Source: VBAS01 sp035318985 (GTDB taxonomy: Bacteria; Bacteroidota; Bacteroidia; Chitinophagales; Chitinophagaceae). From it: a stretch of 8,714 nt of DNA. The stretch spans positions 1 to 8,714 of the forward strand of contig DATHDP010000090.1 of NCBI GenBank assembly GCA_035318985.1, written 5' to 3'. The notes under the pieces were generated by a model that was given only the letters and a program-made list of their open reading frames with translations, did no database searches and was not told the DNA's origin. Both the position numbers and the translations under genes were made by a program. Position 1 is the stretch's first letter; the number at the start of each line of letters is the position of its first letter. Positions 1 through 6,744 of the stretch are shown here, in pieces.

Positions 1-864
1 GTTTGAAGATCGTTGCCGATAGAATTTATGTCGATTGCACTTTTGGCGGCGGCGGGCATTCCAAAGCCATCCTAAAAGCTTGACAATAATGGCAAGCTCA
101 TCGCATTCGACCAGGACGAAGATGCAAAGCGCAATATTCCAAAAGATCCACGCATCATTTTCGTGCCGCATAATTTTCGTCACCTGCAAAGATTTTTGAA
201 ACTGCATAATATAAATGCAGTGGATGGAATCCTTGCCGATCTCGGTGTCAGCAGTCACCAGTTTGATGAAGCCGAAAGAGGTTTCTCAACAAGACATGAT
301 GCGCCGCTCGATATGCGAATGGATCAGCGACAAGCACTCACTGCTGCTGATGTAATAACCAACTATAGCGAGCAGCAACTGCACAAAATATTTGAGCAGT
401 ACGGTGAAGTGACGAATTCCAAAACGCTGGCAAGAACGATCGTTGAATTGCGAAGCACACAATCGCTGAAATCAATTAATGCTTTTAAGCAAGCACTCCA
501 CGGAGTAGTGAAAGGAAATCCGAACAGGTACTTTGCCCAGGTATTCCAGGCATTGAGGATCGAAGTAAATGACGAGCTCGGAGCATTAAAAGAAATGCTC
601 CAACAAATTCCACCCTTGTTGAAACCGGGATGCCGGGCAGCCATCATCACGTTTCATTCTTTAGAAGATCGGTTGGTTAAAAACTTTTTTCGTCGCGGAA
701 CCTTTCAGGAGACGGAAGAGAATCCTTTTATCATGAGTAAATCAGTGAATGAATTAAAAGTGATAACGAAGAAACCAATTGAAGCATCCGAAGAAGAAAT
801 GAAACAAAACCCAAGAGCGAGAAGCGCCAAGTTGAGAGTAGTAGAAAAAGTAATGATGGTATGA
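1..864 (+). CDS. rsmH: 16S rRNA (cytosine(1402)-N(4))-methyltransferase RsmH, 5' partial, apparent frameshift
   Basis: RsmH (MraW) methylates N4 of C1402 in the 16S rRNA decoding centre, using SAM. The window starts inside the gene. From position 3 the reading is LKIVADRIYVDC, then the SAM-binding TFGGGGHS, ending at a TGA at 81-83. The family sequence continues one frame over from 76 (KLDNNGKLIAFDQDEDA). After that the family blocks follow in order: DLGVSSHQFD, ERGFS, PLDMRM, FQALRIEVNDEL, TFHSLEDRLVK and NPRARSAKLRV, to the stop at 862-864. About 287 residues are visible, against roughly 300-315 for the family. Family spacing predicts one more residue between ILK and LDNNG, where only one base is present, so two bases appear to be missing, possibly from a longer A-run at 74-77. 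The ATG at 163 is only an internal methionine, after the SAM motif. Identity is certain; whether the break is real or a sequence error is open. Confidence 0.93.
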
Positions 865-867
865 TTT

Positions 868-895
868 GGTGAATGGTCAATGGTGAATTGTGAAA
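868..895 (+). repeat. Heptamer tandem repeat after rsmH
   Basis: Four consecutive 7-base units (GGTGAAT, GGTCAAT, GGTGAAT, TGTGAAA) begin 3 bases after the rsmH stop. The same heptamer type returns directly after the mraY stop at 6744-6771. The rest of this gap, 896-1029, has no gene I can support; it contains an imperfect palindrome at about 951-970. Confidence 0.6.
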
Positions 896-1029
896 AGATC
901 TTTAAAGCCAGTACACCTCTCTTAAACTTCTGTTGCAAAGCGTAGCCTGCACTGAGCGATAGCGAAGTGTTCAACCACAGTAGTTCTTATCAACACATAA
1001 AGGGTATTAAATCCAATTTCTTTGAAACT

Positions 1030-1063
1030 CCGTGCCACTTTGATCTTTATCAAAGTGGCACGG
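1030..1063 (+). repeat. Perfect 15-bp inverted repeat upstream of the ftsL-like gene
   Basis: Bases 1030-1044 are the exact reverse complement of 1049-1063, leaving a CTTT loop. The hairpin lies 46 bases before the ftsL-like start. No T-run follows on either strand, so it is not a standard intrinsic terminator. A smaller stem, CGGTT/AACCG at 1061-1065 and 1068-1072, shares bases 1061-1063 and could not form together with the full long stem. It may be a mobile palindrome or a leader RNA structure; the sequence alone does not decide. Confidence 0.7.
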
Positions 1064-1077
1064 TTAAAACCGAAGAA

Positions 1078-1090
1078 CTGAAAAACCAAA
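1078..1090 (+). promoter_or_regulatory. Shared 13-mer upstream of the ftsL-like gene
   Basis: CTGAAAAACCAAA stands 19 bases before the ftsL-like ATG. The identical 13-mer stands 18 bases before the murD ATG (6912-6924), and a version with four extra bases lies upstream of mraY (5388-5404). Role unknown; a translation or transcription signal is a guess from position alone. Confidence 0.3.
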
Positions 1091-1109
1091 TTGAATTTTT
1101 CACAACACA

Positions 1110-1457
1110 ATGCAGGAACAAGAAAACATCAAAGAGCGGGAAATTAAACTTGACTGGAAAAGATGGTTGAATTATCAATCACTCGTAAAACAAGTGCCAT
1201 TCTTTTTATTTCTAACAGTATTAGCAGTTATATATATATATAATGGTCACTATGCGGATAAAACTATTCGCAACATCAACAGAACGGCGAAAGAGGTGAA
1301 AGAGTTGCAGTGGGAATATAAGACTGTAAAGAGTGAAGTGATGTTTCAAAGCAAGCAAAGTGAATTGGTAAAAGCAGTTGAGCCATTAGGATTAAAAGAA
1401 TTGACAGAAGCACCGGTTGTATTAAATAATGAAGAAGAAAAGAAGGCAAAGAACTGA
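1110..1457 (+). CDS. ftsL: FtsL-like divisome scaffold protein
   Basis: A small bitopic membrane protein of 115 residues. The N-terminus is charged and cytoplasmic (about 1-28), followed by one hydrophobic segment at about 29-44 (VPFFLFLTVLAVIYIY), then a polar, probably coiled-coil stretch at about 50-90 and an acidic/lysine-rich tail. This layout, the size and the position between rsmH and ftsI fit the FtsL-like proteins of Bacteroidota, which are expected to bridge to the FtsI/FtsW pair. Primary sequence is poorly conserved in FtsL, so the name rests on topology and position. The ATG at 1110 was chosen because it gives the expected short charged leader; no clear Shine-Dalgarno site precedes it. 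The membrane segment is partly coded by a (TA)7 run at 1229-1242. The gene is separated from both neighbours by more than 220 bp of repeat-rich DNA. Confidence 0.82.
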   Translation: MQEQENIKEREIKLDWKRWLNYQSLVKQVPFFLFLTVLAVIYIYNGHYADKTIRNINRTAKEVKELQWEYKTVKSEVMFQSKQSELVKAVEPLGLKELTEAPVVLNNEEEKKAKN

Positions 1458-1466
1458 TATGACTTG

Positions 1467-1486
1467 CTCCGGGCTTTAGCCCGGAG
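1467..1486 (+). repeat. Hairpin with TTTA apex (GC-rich stem)
   Basis: CTCCGGGC pairs with GCCCGGAG around a TTTA apex, a perfect palindrome starting 10 bases after the ftsL-like stop. No T-run follows on either strand, which argues against an intrinsic terminator. The apex and inner stem (GGCTTTAGCC) match the hairpin at 8461-8480, while the outer stems differ but remain paired. Confidence 0.7.
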
Positions 1487-1506
1487 ATGAAGATAAAAAA
1501 GGAGAG

Positions 1507-1543
1507 TGTTCATTGTCCCCCGCTGGCGGGGGCCGGATGAACA
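1507..1543 (+). repeat. Nested palindrome with C5/G5 core
   Basis: The core at 1517-1532 pairs CCCCCGC with GCGGGGG around TG. An outer pair of perfect 7-base arms, TGTTCAT (1507-1513) and ATGAACA (1537-1543), brackets it, with unpaired TGT and CCGG between. The nested arms suggest a discrete element rather than chance. No T-run follows. Confidence 0.65.
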
Positions 1544-1576
1544 AATAGAAACAAAGATCAAGATGGGGTGGACAAA

Positions 1577-1652
1577 GCTGAATAGAATTACAGAACGATG
1601 AAAGGATTGCGACGCAACGGAAGATCATAAGAGTTATTGAAGCTGGTATCAT
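1577..1652 (+). repeat. Dispersed intergenic repeat, copy A
   Basis: Begins with GCTGAATA, contains GAAC, then TGCGACGCAAC at 1608-1618 followed by GGAAG, a degenerate ATAAGA..TTATT block and GGTATCAT at 1645-1652. The same order of blocks occurs at 5287-5359 and, inverted, at 8374-8452. This copy is the most diverged in the spacer between GCTGAATA and TGCGAC (31 bases start to start, against 28). It ends 29 bases before the ftsI start. Confidence 0.6.
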
Positions 1653-1681
1653 AAATAACAACTAAAGAATTCAGAAGAGTA

Positions 1682-3814
1682 GTGGAAGTAAAACGTGACA
1701 TACTTTGGAGAGTGTACCTCAGTTTTATCGGCATAGTGGTGCTGAGCCTGTTGGTCCTCGGCAGAGCTTTCTATATTCAGCAGGTGCAAGGCAGTTACTG
1801 GAGAAGCATGAGCGACAGCCTTCACCAACGAATTGAAGAAATTGATGCCGGCCGCGGAACTATCTACAGTGAAGACGGACAAATGCTGAGTACTTCGCTT
1901 CCCACCTTTGATATTTACATTGATTTTATGGCTGATGGTCTTCGTGAGAAAAACGGAAAACGTTTCAAAGAAAATATTGATTCATTCTCCAAAGCCCTGG
2001 CAAACTATTTCCACGATAAGACTGCCGCTGCATATAAAACAGAATTGCAAACTGCATACAAAAAGAAAGACCGATACTTCCCGCTTAAAAAGAAATTACA
2101 ATTTGAAGATTATAAGATCTTCCGTGAATTTCCTTTAGCAAGATTAGGCAGAAACAGGAGCGGTGTGATCGTAGAAGAGAATAGTAAACGTTTAATGCCT
2201 TATCAAACGCTGGCGACAAGGACGATCGGTTTATCAAGAGAATATGTTGCGAGCAATGGAAAAGCAAAAAAGCAAAACGTTGGACTCGAAAAAAGTTATG
2301 ATAGTTTATTGACTGGCCAAAAAGGTCAACGGCTTGTTCGTTTTATCGCCGGTGGTGTTCCTGTTCCTGTTGATGGTTACCAGGTTGAACCTGAAAATGG
2401 AAAAGATATTATTACAACCCTTGATGTGAACATACAGGACATTGCTTCAACGGCTTTGATGAAAAAAATGATCGAAAGCGAATCGCAATATGGAACAGCG
2501 ATCGTGATGGAAACAAAGACAGGAAAGATCAAAGCGATCGCAAATCTTGGCCGGCAAAAAGACGGAAGCTACTTTGAAGATGATAATTATGCATTAAGAG
2601 TTACAGAACCTGGATCAACAATTAAGCTTGCAACACTTTTATCTGTTTTGGAAAGTGGAAGTTCAAAGCTTGATGATCTGGTAGAAGTTGGAAGTACCGG
2701 TCAAATGATGGTTGGACCAAGACCTGTGAACGATGCAGAAAGAGCACCGAAACCTGTATTAACAGTTGAAGAATGTTTTGCTCACAGCTCAAATGTCGGC
2801 ATGAGCAAACTTGCATACAAAGCATTTGGAAATAACCCGAAAAAATTCAAAGAATACCTGCATGAATATTTGTTAGATGTAAAATCACCGATAGATCTGA
2901 CCGACGTACCGAGGCCACAGCTTGCTTCATTTGAAAAAAATGCCGCTGGTGTGATGAATATGCTCACGATGAGTTTCGGCTATGCAATACAAGTAAGTCC
3001 ATTACATACATTGACTCTTTATAACGCTATTGCCAATAATGGCAAAATGATGAAGCCTTATTTAGTAAACAGGATCGTAAGAGATGGTATTCCTTATCGC
3101 GAATTTCAGCCAACAGTTCTTAATGAAAATATTTGTAAGCCATCAACTGTGAAAGCTGCTAAGTCGAGTATGGAAATGGTGATAACTGAAGGAACAGGTA
3201 GACCAGCATTTAAGGATATGCCTTTTCCAGTAGCTGGAAAAACAGGAACTGCTCACGTAAAAGATGGTCCGATCAATTATGATAACATGGTTTACCAGGC
3301 ATCGTTTGTTGGATACTTCCCCGCAAATGATCCTGTATACAGTTGCATTGTTGTTGTGCGTACAAAACCTCATGCGGCTCTTCATTATGGCGGACAAATA
3401 GCAGCGCCGGTTTTCCGTGAGATAGCGATCAAGTTGTATGCAATGTATATCGAACAAAAAACTGGTCCGACATACCAGGCAACAAAAGATAGTTTGAATT
3501 ATTTCTACGCCGGCAAGAACAGCGATATAAAAAATGTTTTTAAAACATTGGATGTTGGTTATAGTGATTCAGTAGGGCGATCAGATTGGGGAAATGTGAT
3601 AGCAGATAATTATCAGCCGGTGCTAAAAGAAGTGAATGTTAGTAAAGCTGTAATGCCAAATATAAAAGGCATGGGATTGAAAGATGTTATTTACCTGTTA
3701 GAGAATATGGGACTGAAAGTAAAAGCAAATGGACAAGGTAAAGTGATGGTACAATCTATACAGGCAGGATCAGCTTTGACAAAGGGAATGACTGTGTATG
3801 TTGAATTAGGATAA
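1682..3814 (+). CDS. ftsI: Septal peptidoglycan transpeptidase FtsI (class B PBP) with PASTA-like C-terminus
   Basis: A class B penicillin-binding protein of 710 residues that cross-links septal peptidoglycan in the periplasm, partner of FtsW. A short cytoplasmic leader (MEVKRDILWR) precedes a membrane anchor at about 12-30. The PBP dimerisation domain follows, with GRGTIYSEDG at about 57-66. The transpeptidase domain has all three active-site motifs: S312-T-I-K315 (catalytic serine; Phe is more usual at the third position), S369-S-N371 and K520-T-G522 (GKTGTA). One PASTA-like domain closes the protein (about 651-710, MPNIKGMGLKDVIYLLENMG onward), a feature known in Bacteroidota FtsI. The start is GTG at 1682: an in-frame TAA lies at 1652-1654 with no ATG between, and the leader fits the family. 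murE follows after 9 bp in the same frame, so the two are very likely co-transcribed. Confidence 0.96.
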   Translation: MEVKRDILWRVYLSFIGIVVLSLLVLGRAFYIQQVQGSYWRSMSDSLHQRIEEIDAGRGTIYSEDGQMLSTSLPTFDIYIDFMADGLREKNGKRFKENIDSFSKALANYFHDKTAAAYKTELQTAYKKKDRYFPLKKKLQFEDYKIFREFPLARLGRNRSGVIVEENSKRLMPYQTLATRTIGLSREYVASNGKAKKQNVGLEKSYDSLLTGQKGQRLVRFIAGGVPVPVDGYQVEPENGKDIITTLDVNIQDIASTALMKKMIESESQYGTAIVMETKTGKIKAIANLGRQKDGSYFEDDNYALRVTEPGSTIKLATLLSVLESGSSKLDDLVEVGSTGQMMVGPRPVNDAERAPKPVLTVEECFAHSSNVGMSKLAYKAFGNNPKKFKEYLHEYLLDVKSPIDLTDVPRPQLASFEKNAAGVMNMLTMSFGYAIQVSPLHTLTLYNAIANNGKMMKPYLVNRIVRDGIPYREFQPTVLNENICKPSTVKAAKSSMEMVITEGTGRPAFKDMPFPVAGKTGTAHVKDGPINYDNMVYQASFVGYFPANDPVYSCIVVVRTKPHAALHYGGQIAAPVFREIAIKLYAMYIEQKTGPTYQATKDSLNYFYAGKNSDIKNVFKTLDVGYSDSVGRSDWGNVIADNYQPVLKEVNVSKAVMPNIKGMGLKDVIYLLENMGLKVKANGQGKVMVQSIQAGSALTKGMTVYVELG

Positions 3815-3823
3815 ACATTTAAT

Positions 3824-5287
3824 GTGAAGCTAAGTGATGTTTTATATAAAGTAAGTATCAGGTCGATAAACGGAAGTACGGGTATAGATATAAAGGATGT
3901 TCAGATCGATTCGAGGAAAATCAAAAAAAGCTCTTTGTTTATTGCTGTAAAAGGTTCAGCTGCTGATGGTCATCTTTTTATTGATAAAGCAAGTGAAGCT
4001 GGTGCTACAGTAATTGTGTGTGAAGTGTTGCCTGCAGAAAGAAAAGATGGTGTGGTGTATGTGCAGGTGGAAAACAGTGCAGAAGCTGCCGGTTATATAG
4101 CAGCAAATTTTTTTGGTCAGCCTTCGGAACGAATGAAAGTAGTGGGAGTGACAGGAACAAACGGTAAGACAACTATTGCGACATTATTATATAAGCTCTT
4201 TACATCGTTGGGATATACATGCGGATTGTTAAGCACTGTGGAAAATCGTATCGGCGAAAAGATACTCGCTGCTACACATACCACACCGGATGCTGTAAGT
4301 CTGAATGCTTTGTTGAAACAAATGGCTGATGATGGATGTTCTCATGTTTTCATGGAGAACAGTTCTCATGCCATTCACCAGCATCGAAGCACAGGATTAA
4401 AGTTTGCCGGTGGCATTTTTAGCAACATCACTCATGATCATCTTGATTATCACAAAACATTCGATGAGTATATCAAGGTGAAGAAATCATTCTTCGATTC
4501 ATTATCATCAGATGCGTTTGCAGTAAGCAATGCAGATGATAAAAGAGGAATGGTGATGCTGCAGAATACAAATGCTAAAAAATATTTCTACAGTTTGCGG
4601 ACAATGGCTGATTTTAAAGGAAAGATCCTTGATAATAGCCTGACTGGTTTAGTGATGAATGTAAATGATACGGAAGTTCATTTCAGGATGATCGGCGAGT
4701 TCAATGCATATAATCTTTTAGCGGTTTATGGAACTGCAATGTGTATGGGAGAAGATAAACAGGAAGTGTTGAGATGTTTAAGTGTGTTGACTGGAGCAGA
4801 AGGAAGATTTGATTATATGATCTCATCAAAAGACCGGCTGATAGCAATTGTTGATTATGCACATACACCGGATGCTTTGTTGAATGTGCTGGCAACAATA
4901 AAGAAGTTGAAAAAAGGAAATGAACAAGTGATAACAGTGGTTGGTTGTGGAGGTGACAGGGATAAAACAAAGAGACCGATAATGGCAGAGGCCGCATGTG
5001 AGTATAGCGATAAAGTGATATTGACAAGTGATAATCCAAGGAGCGAGGACCCGGCACAGATCATTAAAGACATGGAACAGGGAGTAAGTGTCGTTTCAAA
5101 AAGAAAATGTTTATCGATCATTGATAGAAAAGAGGCAATAAAGACGGCAATAAGTTTAGCAAAAGCAGAAGATATAATACTGGTAGCTGGTAAAGGACAT
5201 GAGAAGTACCAGGAGATAAAAGGAGTAAGAAATCATTTTGATGATAAAGAAGTAGTGAGGGAGATGTTTGAAATGTTGGGTCGCTAG
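3824..5287 (+). CDS. murE: UDP-N-acetylmuramoyl-L-alanyl-D-glutamate--2,6-diaminopimelate ligase MurE
   Basis: A cytoplasmic ATP-dependent ligase of 487 residues adding the third amino acid of the muropeptide. Visible parts are the N-terminal UDP-substrate domain (1 to about 105), the P-loop GTNGKT (111-116), THTTPD (151-156), SSHA (180-183), DHLDYH (205-210), the likely carbamylated K220 in the YIKVK context, EGRFDY, DYAHTPDAL (344-352), GCGGDRD, DNPR (403-406) and GKGHE (456-460). DNPR is the established marker for meso-diaminopimelate rather than lysine. Two positions differ from the common pattern: N179 in MENSSH, where V or a similar residue is usual, and H204 in ITHDHLDYH, where R is common. 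The start is GTG at 3824; the ATG at 3822 meets a stop at once. It lies 9 bp after ftsI. Unlike E. coli, no murF follows. Confidence 0.97.
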   Translation: MKLSDVLYKVSIRSINGSTGIDIKDVQIDSRKIKKSSLFIAVKGSAADGHLFIDKASEAGATVIVCEVLPAERKDGVVYVQVENSAEAAGYIAANFFGQPSERMKVVGVTGTNGKTTIATLLYKLFTSLGYTCGLLSTVENRIGEKILAATHTTPDAVSLNALLKQMADDGCSHVFMENSSHAIHQHRSTGLKFAGGIFSNITHDHLDYHKTFDEYIKVKKSFFDSLSSDAFAVSNADDKRGMVMLQNTNAKKYFYSLRTMADFKGKILDNSLTGLVMNVNDTEVHFRMIGEFNAYNLLAVYGTAMCMGEDKQEVLRCLSVLTGAEGRFDYMISSKDRLIAIVDYAHTPDALLNVLATIKKLKKGNEQVITVVGCGGDRDKTKRPIMAEAACEYSDKVILTSDNPRSEDPAQIIKDMEQGVSVVSKRKCLSIIDRKEAIKTAISLAKAEDIILVAGKGHEKYQEIKGVRNHFDDKEVVREMFEMLGR

Positions 5288-5359
5288 CTGAATAGTGAAC
5301 AGGAAGTACAAGAGTGCGACGCAACAGAAGCAAAATAGAATTACTTGGACGGTAATCAT
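5287..5359 (+). repeat. Dispersed intergenic repeat, copy B
   Basis: Starts with GCTGAATA on the last base of the murE stop. Bases 5306-5326 are identical over 21 positions to the reverse complement of 8413-8433, and the first 44 bases match copy C at 36 positions without gaps. The second half shares GAATTACTT (5338-5346) and a GGTAA..TCAT end with copy C. Confidence 0.7.
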
Positions 5360-5366
5360 ATAAAAT

Positions 5367-5389
5367 AGATCATTTCAAAAGAATGATCT
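5367..5389 (+). repeat. 8-bp hairpin downstream of repeat copy B
   Basis: AGATCATT (5367-5374) is the exact reverse complement of AATGATCT (5382-5389), with a 7-base loop TCAAAAG. No T-run follows. It lies 7 bases beyond repeat copy B and may be part of it or chance in AT-rich DNA. Confidence 0.4.
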
Positions 5390-5415
5390 GAAAGAAAAAC
5401 CAAAGTCCTTCTTTT

Positions 5416-5439
5416 ACCTCTCTGCGAAAGCAGGGAGGT
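5416..5439 (+). repeat. 10-bp hairpin with GAAA tetraloop upstream of mraY
   Basis: ACCTCTCTGC pairs with GCAGGGAGGT, with one T-G wobble and the rest Watson-Crick, closed by GAAA, a stable GNRA loop when read as + strand RNA. It sits 27 bases before the mraY ATG. A purine stretch TAGGAGG at 5441-5447 follows, too far from the ATG (19 bases) for a normal Shine-Dalgarno site. Confidence 0.6.
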
Positions 5440-5466
5440 TTAGGAGGCCAAAACTCAGGACCAACA

Positions 5467-6744
5467 ATGCTATACCATTTATTTGAATGGTTTAAAGAAC
5501 AAAAGATCACCTTTCCCGGGAGCGGGATCCTTGGCTTTATTTCTTTTCGTGTATTGCTGGCAATGTTGTTATCGCTGGTCATCACACTCGTATTTGGTAA
5601 ACGACTTATCAATGTAATTAAAAAAAGATTGGGTGATGAGACGGTTCGTGACCTCGGGCTTGCGGGTGAACAACAAAAGAAAGGAACACCAACAATGGGA
5701 GGTGTGATCATCATCCTCGGTATAGTAGTTCCGACTTTGCTCTTTGCACGGCTTGATACAATTTATATAATACTGATGTTGGTTGCTACAATGTGGCTTG
5801 GCATCATCGGTTTTATTGATGATTACCTGAAGTTGAGAGCTAAGCGACTTGCACATGAGCAAGGTATTGCTTATAAAAAAGGGGATAAAGATGGACTGGC
5901 GGGATGGTTTAAAATTCTCGGACAAGTAGGTCTTGGAATTTTTGTGGGAGCAACACTTTATTTCAATGCTGATGTAAGAATCTGGAGAGAATACCAGGGG
6001 ATACCAATAATGGGAGATACAACCGTATTCACCAAAACTGTAAATAATAAGCCAAAATATTTTGTGGAAACTAAAGTGCCAGTAACAACTATTCCGTTTG
6101 TAAAAAGTCATGAATTTAATTATTCAAAACTTCTACCAGCAAGCTGGAGAGATTATACATGGATACTTTATATACTAATTGTAATATTTATTATCACGGC
6201 TGTTTCTAATGGAGCCAATATTACTGATGGACTAGATGGATTAGCAACCGGATCATCTGCTTTGATCGGAGTATGTCTTGGAATTTTTGCCTATTCAAGT
6301 GGTAATCTCTTTTTGGCTGATTATCTCAACATCATGTATATCCCTGATCTCGGCGAGTTATCAATTTTTATTGCGGCAATGATCGGTGCTTGTATTGGAT
6401 TTCTATGGTATAATTCTTACCCGGCACAAGTATTCATGGGAGATACGGGAAGCTTAACGCTTGGGGGAATTATCGCATCAATTGCAATTATTGTTCATAA
6501 AGAATTATTAATACCAATTTTTTGCGGAGTGTTTTTCGTGGAGTTGCTAAGTGTGATGTTACAGGTTACCTATTTCAAATACACAAAGAGAAAGACAGGA
6601 GTTGGAAAAAGAATTTTTCTCATGAGTCCCTTGCATCATCATTACCAGAAGCAAGGTTATCATGAAGCAAAAATTGCGACAAGATTTTGGATCGTGACAG
6701 TGCTTGGTGTGTTATTAAGTATTGCAACATTGAAAATGAGATAG
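5467..6744 (+). CDS. mraY: Phospho-N-acetylmuramoyl-pentapeptide-transferase MraY
   Basis: An integral membrane enzyme of 425 residues transferring phospho-MurNAc-pentapeptide from UDP to undecaprenyl phosphate, giving lipid I at the cytoplasmic face. Many hydrophobic segments are visible (for example about 25-43, 78-93, 98-117, 148-165, 231-247, 262-276, 298-314, 333-346 and 405-420). Family motifs are KKGTPTMGG (71-79), the Asp pair in FIDDYLK (D118, D119), NITDGLDGLATG (251-262), FMGDTGSLTLGG (323-334, D326) and MSPLHHHYQ (386-394). The protein is about 65 residues longer than E. coli MraY (360). The extra length is a mostly polar stretch at about 168-228, known in Bacteroidota MraY. The start is ATG at 5467; no clear Shine-Dalgarno site. 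It is flanked by repeat-rich gaps of 179 and 198 bp. Confidence 0.97.
   Translation: MLYHLFEWFKEQKITFPGSGILGFISFRVLLAMLLSLVITLVFGKRLINVIKKRLGDETVRDLGLAGEQQKKGTPTMGGVIIILGIVVPTLLFARLDTIYIILMLVATMWLGIIGFIDDYLKLRAKRLAHEQGIAYKKGDKDGLAGWFKILGQVGLGIFVGATLYFNADVRIWREYQGIPIMGDTTVFTKTVNNKPKYFVETKVPVTTIPFVKSHEFNYSKLLPASWRDYTWILYILIVIFIITAVSNGANITDGLDGLATGSSALIGVCLGIFAYSSGNLFLADYLNIMYIPDLGELSIFIAAMIGACIGFLWYNSYPAQVFMGDTGSLTLGGIIASIAIIVHKELLIPIFCGVFFVELLSVMLQVTYFKYTKRKTGVGKRIFLMSPLHHHYQKQGYHEAKIATRFWIVTVLGVLLSIATLKMR

Noticed and set aside
75..85. Programmed +1 frameshift of the prfB type (GCT TGA C resembles CTT TGA C).
   Set aside because: There is no upstream Shine-Dalgarno-like stimulator, slipping from GCT to CTT is poor pairing, and the product would still lack one residue against the family. 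Loss of two bases fits better.
163..864. RsmH as a 233-residue protein starting at ATG 163.
   Set aside because: This would omit the SAM-binding N-terminus, and family sequence continues upstream in the same frame to 76.
920..975. A fourth, decayed copy of the dispersed repeat (CTTCTGTTGC at about 930).
   Set aside because: Only about 10 bases agree exactly; the following TGCGACGC block is not preserved well enough to claim homology.
865..1109. CRISPR array or tRNA in the repeat-rich gaps.
   Set aside because: Repeats are tandem heptamers or isolated palindromes without regular unique spacers, and no cloverleaf could be drawn.
967..1170. 67-codon frame overlapping the ftsL-like start.
   Set aside because: It runs through the 15-bp hairpin and into the ftsL-like gene in another frame, with no recognisable protein features.
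1467..1543. Intrinsic terminators after the ftsL-like gene.
   Set aside because: Neither GC-rich hairpin has a T-run on either strand; they fit palindromic repeats better.
5569..6111. 180-codon frame on the minus strand opposite mraY.
   Set aside because: It lies fully inside a well-conserved gene, has Cys/His/Tyr-rich composition typical of antisense reading and resembles no family.
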